The translations under genes were made by a program, and so were the position numbers. 36,701 bases of DNA from DATGLW01 sp035293965. GTDB taxonomy: Bacteria; Actinomycetota; Acidimicrobiia; Acidimicrobiales; RAAP-2. Positions 31,437-36,701 of this stretch are shown here, piece by piece (the first letter of the stretch is position 1; each line of letters begins with the position of its first letter). The stretch covers positions 1-36,701 of the forward strand of contig DATGLW010000109.1 in NCBI GenBank assembly GCA_035293965.1. Reading direction: 5' to 3'. The notes under the pieces were generated by a model. That model saw nothing but the letters and a program-made list of their open reading frames with translations, had not been told where the DNA came from and ran no database searches.

Positions 31437-33359
31437 TTGGCCATTGACAGCGCGTCCTACGGGGCGAGCGACATCACGGTGCTCGAGGGGCTCGACCCGG
31501 TTCGAATGCGCCCGGGGATGTACATCGGCTCGACGGGACCCACCGGTCTCCACCACCTGGTCTGGGAGGTGGTGGACAACGCGGTCGACGAGGCCATGGC
31601 CGGCTTCTGCACCCGGATCGACGTCACGTTGCTGGCCGACGGGGGGTGCCGCGTCGCCGACGACGGCAGGGGCATCCCGGTCGAGCGCCACCCGCAGTTC
31701 CCCGACCGCAGCGCGGCGGAGATCGTCCTCACCACCCTGCACGCCGGCGGCAAGTTCGGCGGGGCCGGGTACAAGGTGTCGGGCGGGCTCCACGGGGTGG
31801 GCGTCTCGGTGGTCAACGCGCTCTCACGCCGCCTCGTCCTCGAGATCGACCGCCAGGGCAAGCATCACGTGATGGAGTTCACCGACGGCGGCCAGCCCAC
31901 GGGCCCGCTGCGGGTGACCGGCGAGGCCCCGCGGGGGCGTACGGGCACGACGGTCACGTTCTGGCCGGACCCGGCCATCTTCGAGGAGGTCGAGTTCCGG
32001 GCTCAGACCGTGGTGGAGCGCCTCCAGGTGATGGCGTTCCTCAACCGGGGCCTCGACATTCGCTTCGTCGACGAACGCCCGGGCCACGAGCAGCGCGTCC
32101 AGTTCAGGTACTCCGGGGGCATCGTCGACTTCGTGAAGCACCTCAACGCCTCCAAGGAGTCGCTGTTCCGCAAGGTCGCCTCGTACCGCCAGGCCGAAAA
32201 GGACCAGGAGGTGGAGGTGGCCCTGCAGTGGAACACCGGGTTCCACGAGAGCATCTTCTCGTTCGCCAACGGCATCTCCACCACCGAGGGCGGCATGCAC
32301 GAAGAGGGGTTCAAGAAGGCCCTCACCAACGTGGCCAACCGCTATGCCCGATCGCGCAACCTGCTCAAGGAGAAGGACGACAACCTCGACGGCAAGGACG
32401 TGCGCGAAGGCTTGACTGCCATCGTGTCGGTCCGCCTGCGGGATCCGCAGTTCGAAGGCCAGACCAAGGCGAAGCTGGGCAACGTGCCGATCCGCTCCCT
32501 CGTGGAGCGTGCCACGAACGAGAAGCTGACCGAATGGTTCGAGGAAAACCCGACCGAAGCCAACCAGGTGGTGAAGAAATCTCTTCTCGCGCAGCGAGCG
32601 AGGGTGGCCGCCCAGCAGGCCCGCGAGCTCACGCGGCGCAAGTCCGGCCTCGACGGCGCCGGCCTGCCCGGCAAGCTCATCGACTGCTCGTCGCGCGACC
32701 CCAGGGAGAGCGAGCTGTTCATCGTCGAGGGGAATTCCGCCGGCAGCTCGGCGAAGGACGCCCGCGATCCGCGCATCCAGGCGATCCTGCCCATCCGGGG
32801 CAAGATCCTCAACGTCGAGCGGGCGCGCGTCGACAAGATGTTGAAGAACGCCGAGATCCAGGCGCTGATCGCGGCGATCGGCGGTGGGCTGGCGGACGAT
32901 TTCGACGTCGCGAAGATCCGCTACCACAAGGTGATCATCCTGGCCGACGCCGACGTCGACGGCTCGCACATCCGGACCCTGCTGCTGACCTTCTTCTTCC
33001 GCCAGATGCGCCCCCTCGTAGAGGGCGGCTTCGTCTACGTCGCCCAGCCCCCGCTGTACTCGACCCTCGTCGGCAAGGAGAAGGTCTACCTGAAGGACGA
33101 CGCGGCGAAGGAAGCCTTCCTCGCCGAGCACCCCGACCACAAGCAGGACTTCCAGCGGCTCAAGGGACTGGGGGAGATGGACTTCTCCGAGCTGCGCGAC
33201 ACGACGATCGACCCCTCCAGGCGTTCGCTCCTCCAGATCAACCTGGAGCAGGCGGCGCTCGCTGACGACGTGTGCTCGGTCCTGATGGGCGACGACGTCG
33301 AGCTGCGGCGGCACTTCATCCAGACGAACGCCAAAGACGTGCGCTTCCTGGACATCTGA
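31437..33359 (+). CDS. gyrB: DNA gyrase subunit B
   Basis: The product is 640 residues. GyrB is the ATPase half of gyrase, which introduces negative supercoils. The GHKL domain has EVVDNAVDEAMAG (44-56), DDGRGIPV (75-82) and GGLHGVGVSVVNALS (116-130). The TOPRIM domain has the catalytic Glu431 in LFIVEGNSAGSSAK and DADVD at 504-508. The usual motif is EGDSAGGSA, so Asp is replaced by Asn433 and one Gly by Ser. The frame starts at TTG 31437 after GAGAGGCAGG; no ATG or GTG fits better. gyrA follows 12 nt downstream and is surely cotranscribed. Confidence 0.97.
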   Translation: MAIDSASYGASDITVLEGLDPVRMRPGMYIGSTGPTGLHHLVWEVVDNAVDEAMAGFCTRIDVTLLADGGCRVADDGRGIPVERHPQFPDRSAAEIVLTTLHAGGKFGGAGYKVSGGLHGVGVSVVNALSRRLVLEIDRQGKHHVMEFTDGGQPTGPLRVTGEAPRGRTGTTVTFWPDPAIFEEVEFRAQTVVERLQVMAFLNRGLDIRFVDERPGHEQRVQFRYSGGIVDFVKHLNASKESLFRKVASYRQAEKDQEVEVALQWNTGFHESIFSFANGISTTEGGMHEEGFKKALTNVANRYARSRNLLKEKDDNLDGKDVREGLTAIVSVRLRDPQFEGQTKAKLGNVPIRSLVERATNEKLTEWFEENPTEANQVVKKSLLAQRARVAAQQARELTRRKSGLDGAGLPGKLIDCSSRDPRESELFIVEGNSAGSSAKDARDPRIQAILPIRGKILNVERARVDKMLKNAEIQALIAAIGGGLADDFDVAKIRYHKVIILADADVDGSHIRTLLLTFFFRQMRPLVEGGFVYVAQPPLYSTLVGKEKVYLKDDAAKEAFLAEHPDHKQDFQRLKGLGEMDFSELRDTTIDPSRRSLLQINLEQAALADDVCSVLMGDDVELRRHFIQTNAKDVRFLDI

Positions 33360-33371
33360 CCAGAGGCATCC

Positions 33372-35873
33372 ATGGCACCGCGTCGTCGCAGCAGCACGGC
33401 AGTCAACGGGAGCAACGGCAGCTCGCCCAACGGCGACAGCCCGGTGCTCGGTTTCATCGAGCCGATCGAGATCCAAGAAGAGATGGAGCGCTCGTTCCTC
33501 GAGTACTCCATGTCCGTCATCATGTCGCGGGCGCTCCCCGACGTGCGCGACGGGCTCAAGCCAGTCCACCGCCGGATCCTCTACTCGATGTTCGACCAGA
33601 ACCTCCGGCCGGACCGGCCCTACGTGAAGTGCGCCGCGGTGGTGGGCGAGGTGATGGGGAGCTACCACCCTCACGGCGACTCGGCCATCTACGACGCCTT
33701 GGTCCGCATGGTGCAGGACTTCAGCATGCGCCACCCGCTGGTCGACGGGCACGGCAGCTTCGGGGGGCCGGGGCCCGACGAGGGGCCGGCGGCCATGCGC
33801 TACACCGAGTGCCGGCTGCAGACGCTGACGCTCGACCTGATGGCCGGCATCGACCAGGAGACGGTCGACTTCGTCCCCAACTATTCGAACGACAAGGTCG
33901 AGCCGGTCGTGCTGCCGGCACGGTTCCCGAACCTGCTCGTCAACGGATCGCAGGGCATCGCCGTCGGGATGGCCACCAACATCCCGCCCCACAACCTCGG
34001 GGAGGCGATCGACGCCACCATCCACCTCCTCGAACATCCCGACGCCACGCCCGACGAGCTGATGGCCTTCGTCAAGGGGCCGGACTTCCCTACGGGTGCC
34101 CAGATCCTGGGGCGCCAGGGGATCATGGACGCGTACCGCACCGGTCGGGGCTCGATCAAGATGCGAGCGGTCGCCGAGATCGACGAGGCGCGCGACGGCA
34201 CGCGCATCGTGGTCACCGAGCTGCCCTACCAGACCTCGGTCGGCGCGATCGCCCAGAAGATCGACGACCTGGTCAAATCAGGCGAGATCGAGGGCATCGC
34301 CGAGGTGCTCGACTCCTCGGCCAGCAAGCAGACGCGCCTCGTGATCCGCCTCAAGCGCGACGCCAACGCCAACGTCGTGCTGAACAAGCTCTACAAGCAC
34401 ACGCCGCTGCAGACCAGCTTCGGAGTCAATTGCCTCGCGCTCGTCGACGGCGTGCCACGCACGTTGAACCTCGCCCAGCTGCTCGGCCACTACGTGACGC
34501 ACCAGGTCGAGGTGGTGCGCCGGCGTTCGGAGTTCCTCCTCCGTAAGGCGCAGGCCCGTGCCCACATCGTCGAGGGCCTGCTGCGAGCGATCGACATGCT
34601 CGACGCTGTGATCGCAGCCATTCGGGGCTCCGACGACCGCGCGGCGGCACGCTCGGCGTTGATGGCAGCCCCCTTCGCCTTCAGCGAGGAGCAGGCCAAC
34701 CACATCCTCGACATGACGCTCGGACGTCTCACGAGGCTCGGCCGCAGCGAGCTGGAAGAAGAGCTCACTGACCTGCGCCGGACGATCGCAGAGCTGCAGG
34801 CGATCCTCGCCGACCCGGCGAAGCTGCGGGGCGTGATCAGCGAGGAACTGCGGGAGATCCGCGACAGGTTCGCGGACGACCGGCGCACCGTCATCACCCA
34901 TGATCCCGGCGAGCTCGGGTTGGAGGACCTGATCGACGACGAGGAGATCGTCGTGACGATGACCGCCGCCGGCTACGTGAAGGCCGTGCCCGCGGCCGCC
35001 TTCCGGACCCAGGGCCGCGGAGGAAGGGGCGTGCAGGGCGCTCGCCTCAAGGACGAGGACCTGGTGACCCACGTGGTCCACACGACGGCGCACTCGTACC
35101 TCCTCTTGTTCTCCAACCGAGGCCAGGTGTACCGGCTCCGGGGACACGAGATCCCCATGAAGGAGCGCACGGCCAAGGGGACGGCGCTCGTCAACCTCCT
35201 GCCGCTCGGCCCCGGCGAGAGCATCCAGGCCATCGTGCAGACCCGCGACTTCCCGGCCGACCACTATCTCGTGTTCGCGACGGCCCGGGGCCAGGTGAAG
35301 AAGACCGCGTTCGCCGAGTACGACAAGTCGCGCCGCGAGGGCTTCATCGCCATCAACCTGCGCGAGGGCGACGAGCTGGTGCGGGTGGTGGCCACGCGGG
35401 GCGACGACGACCTGTTCGCAGTGACCCGCAGCGGCATGACCATCCGCTTCAGCGAAGGTGATGTCCGTCCGATGGGGCGCGACGCGGCGGGCGTGCGGGG
35501 CATCCGGCTCCGCGACGACGACGAGGTGGTCTCCCTCGACGTGGCCCGCGACGACGCCGACATCCTCATGGTCACCGACGCCGGGTACGGGAAGCGCACG
35601 AAGGTCGACCGGTTCAACCGGCAAGCCCGAGGTGGCCAGGGCGTGCGGGGCATCCGACTGACGGCCAGGCGCGGCCGGGTGGTCGCGGCGTTCATGGTCG
35701 CCCTCGACGAGGAGATCCTCCTCGTCTCGAGCGGCGGCGTGGTGATCCGCACTGCGGTGCGCGAGATCGCCTCCCAGGGCCGGGATGCCACCGGCGTACG
35801 GGTGATGCACCTCGACGACGGCCAGCTGGTGGCGGCGGTCGCTCCCGTTGCCGGCTCCGAGCTCGGGGACTGA
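33372..35873 (+). CDS. gyrA: DNA gyrase subunit A
   Basis: The product is 833 residues. GyrA carries the DNA-cleaving tyrosine and the DNA-wrapping C-terminal domain. The first 25 residues are a Ser/Asn/Gly-rich lead. The breakage domain has SFLEYSMSVIMSRALPDVRD, the quinolone region YHPHGDSAIYDALVRMVQ with Ser104 and Asp108 (the wild-type state) and the catalytic Tyr144 in AAMRYTE. The GyrA box is QGRGGRG at 547-553, and beta-pinwheel blades follow. The segment before the tyrosine reads GHGSFGGPGPDEGPAAMRYT, slightly unlike the commoner GQGNFGS form. No intein is present. Confidence 0.98.
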   Translation: MAPRRRSSTAVNGSNGSSPNGDSPVLGFIEPIEIQEEMERSFLEYSMSVIMSRALPDVRDGLKPVHRRILYSMFDQNLRPDRPYVKCAAVVGEVMGSYHPHGDSAIYDALVRMVQDFSMRHPLVDGHGSFGGPGPDEGPAAMRYTECRLQTLTLDLMAGIDQETVDFVPNYSNDKVEPVVLPARFPNLLVNGSQGIAVGMATNIPPHNLGEAIDATIHLLEHPDATPDELMAFVKGPDFPTGAQILGRQGIMDAYRTGRGSIKMRAVAEIDEARDGTRIVVTELPYQTSVGAIAQKIDDLVKSGEIEGIAEVLDSSASKQTRLVIRLKRDANANVVLNKLYKHTPLQTSFGVNCLALVDGVPRTLNLAQLLGHYVTHQVEVVRRRSEFLLRKAQARAHIVEGLLRAIDMLDAVIAAIRGSDDRAAARSALMAAPFAFSEEQANHILDMTLGRLTRLGRSELEEELTDLRRTIAELQAILADPAKLRGVISEELREIRDRFADDRRTVITHDPGELGLEDLIDDEEIVVTMTAAGYVKAVPAAAFRTQGRGGRGVQGARLKDEDLVTHVVHTTAHSYLLLFSNRGQVYRLRGHEIPMKERTAKGTALVNLLPLGPGESIQAIVQTRDFPADHYLVFATARGQVKKTAFAEYDKSRREGFIAINLREGDELVRVVATRGDDDLFAVTRSGMTIRFSEGDVRPMGRDAAGVRGIRLRDDDEVVSLDVARDDADILMVTDAGYGKRTKVDRFNRQARGGQGVRGIRLTARRGRVVAAFMVALDEEILLVSSGGVVIRTAVREIASQGRDATGVRVMHLDDGQLVAAVAPVAGSELGD

Positions 35874-35897
35874 TAGGCCGGCGGCCGGGCTGGGCGG

Positions 35898-35935
35898 CCC
35901 GGGCGGTCCGGTCGTGGCGGGATCGGCCGCCCGGG
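35898..35935. terminator. Possible bidirectional terminator between gyrA and the minus-strand gene
   Basis: CCCGGGCGG (35898-35906) pairs perfectly with CCGCCCGGG (35927-35935), with a 20-nt loop. It occupies the short gap between two convergent genes, 24 nt after the gyrA stop and immediately adjacent to the other stop. Confidence 0.45.
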
Positions 35936-36697
35936 TCAGCGGACGGATCGGAAGGTGAACGTGAAGGGCGCTGCCGGCGGGAAGACGTAGCCGGCGAGCT
36001 TGCCGCGTACCGCCACGTACAGGTGGGCGGCCGCTGCCCCGACCTGAACGGTCAGCGCCTGGCTGGCTTTGAACGTCTGGCTCTGGCCCGGGCCGAGGGT
36101 GCCGGTGAAGATGGGCGTCACGTGCTGTGCGTCGGTTGCCTGGATCCAGCTCGACCCGCCCTCGGCGATCACCCGGACGACGAACGACGACGAGCGGATG
36201 GTGGCGGTGGCCCCAGCCGGCCCGTTGGGCGCCACGTGGAAGATGCCGGTCACCGCCCGCAGGTGCGGAGAAGCGGCCGGCTCGGTCACCGCCCCCGCCG
36301 GTGGTGGCTGGCGAGGCGGCGCCTGCCGGCTCCCCGTCGGGTGTGCCGAGGCCGGGAGTGGCGAGGTCGCGCGTGCGGGGCCGGGCGACGCGGCGGACGT
36401 GACGCCGATGTCGCGCAGCCACTGCGGCCGCAGGTGGTCGACCACGAGGCCGGCGACGCCAGCGACGAGCGCGAGCGCGACGAGCGCCACCACCAGCCGG
36501 AGCCCGAGCGGCGGGCGGGCGAGCCGGCGGGGATCGGGCTCTTCGACTGCCCGCACGATCCCGGTGGCTGGCACGACCACGGGCACTTGTGCGGTCGCCG
36601 GGCCCGTCGCGAGCCCGGGCCCGAGCCACGCTGCCGGCAGCGCAGGGCCGGCGTGGACCGTGCGCACGGCTCGAGTGACGGCGCCAGCTGCTGGCAC
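35936..36697 (-). CDS. Membrane protein with RodZ-like C-terminal domain (start may lie outside the window)
   Basis: At least 253 residues are visible from a GTG at 36697, only 4 bases from the window edge, so the true start may be further upstream. The N-terminal 60 residues are Ala/Pro/Val-rich. One membrane helix lies at about 66-87 (LRLVVALVALALVAGVAGLV), then a Pro/Ala-rich linker (about 95-140). The C-terminal beta domain (about 160-250) includes SFVVRVIAEGGSSWIQATDA and FTGTLGPGQSQTFKASQALT. This resembles the DUF4115 domain of RodZ. No helix-turn-helix is visible at the N-terminus. A role in cell shape is only a suggestion. Confidence 0.7.
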   Translation of the reverse strand: MPAAGAVTRAVRTVHAGPALPAAWLGPGLATGPATAQVPVVVPATGIVRAVEEPDPRRLARPPLGLRLVVALVALALVAGVAGLVVDHLRPQWLRDIGVTSAASPGPARATSPLPASAHPTGSRQAPPRQPPPAGAVTEPAASPHLRAVTGIFHVAPNGPAGATATIRSSSFVVRVIAEGGSSWIQATDAQHVTPIFTGTLGPGQSQTFKASQALTVQVGAAAAHLYVAVRGKLAGYVFPPAAPFTFTFRSVR

Positions 36698-36701
36698 GGC
36701 G

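Noticed and set aside
33661..33800. Quinolone-resistance substitution in GyrA
   Set aside because: Ser104 and Asp108 are the usual sensitive residues; only GyrB shows an atypical position.
31824..34037. A 737-codon minus-strand frame opposite gyrB and gyrA, and a similar one at 34278-36629
   Set aside because: Both are shadows of gyrase genes with typical high-GC third-position bias and lack start signals or recognisable domains.

Overview
The window is a high-GC (roughly 70 percent by eye) actinobacterial chromosome segment carrying the replication-origin neighbourhood. The gene set and order match the oriC region of Actinomycetota as known from Mycobacterium. The 43-residue tail at the left edge belongs to a repeat family (VASDGGIFAFGDAAFFGS) that I associate with Acidimicrobiia, so an acidimicrobial actinobacterium is the most likely source. 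That assignment is inference, not a database result.

Layout, left to right. Positions 1-1840 hold accessory genes: the tail of a repeat protein, a single-pass membrane protein of unknown function and a small SAM methyltransferase. Positions 1999-5290 (minus strand) hold rpsF-ssb-rpsR-rplI followed by dnaB, preceded by a tandem 14-bp repeat array. Positions 5563-8884 hold panB coupled to a DUF5318 zinc-ribbon-like gene (minus), then a PadR regulator and myo-inositol-1-phosphate synthase (plus). Positions 8923-18222 hold the CCA/poly(A) polymerase gene (minus), a DUF6049 exported protein, murJ, degV, a small membrane protein, trxB, trxA and a CwlM-like peptidoglycan-binding/amidase-fold protein (plus). 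Positions 18504-23405 hold parB, parA and rsmG (minus), with a 1.5-kb gene-free stretch carrying three perfect parS palindromes. Positions 23461-26642 (minus) hold rpmH, an rnpA-yidD single reading frame, yidC and jag. DnaA-box-like sites flank dnaA on both sides (26643-28615). From 26893 rightward come dnaA, dnaN, recF, a DUF721/DciA gene, gyrB and gyrA (plus), then a minus-strand membrane protein with a RodZ-like C-terminal domain.

Together these genes cover initiation (dnaA, oriC), helicase and its probable loader (dnaB, DciA), clamp (dnaN), topology (gyrAB), origin segregation (parABS), ribosomal proteins, tRNA and RNA maturation (rnpA, rsmG, cca), membrane insertion (yidC, yidD, jag) and cell-wall precursor export and control (murJ, cwlM-like). 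Most genes are tightly packed, with several 4-nt NTGA start/stop overlaps.

I found no defence system, prophage, insertion sequence, CRISPR array, rRNA or tRNA. The unusual points lie inside an otherwise ordinary origin region. They are an in-frame RnpA-YidD fusion, a CwlM-like protein that lacks the amidase zinc ligands and has no canonical start codon, a ParA with an approximately 320-residue acidic N-terminal extension, and a GyrB with Asn at a position where Asp-to-Asn is a known quinolone-resistance change. The others are a parS-bearing non-coding island with long direct repeats, and the 14-bp tandem array next to the rpsF promoter.
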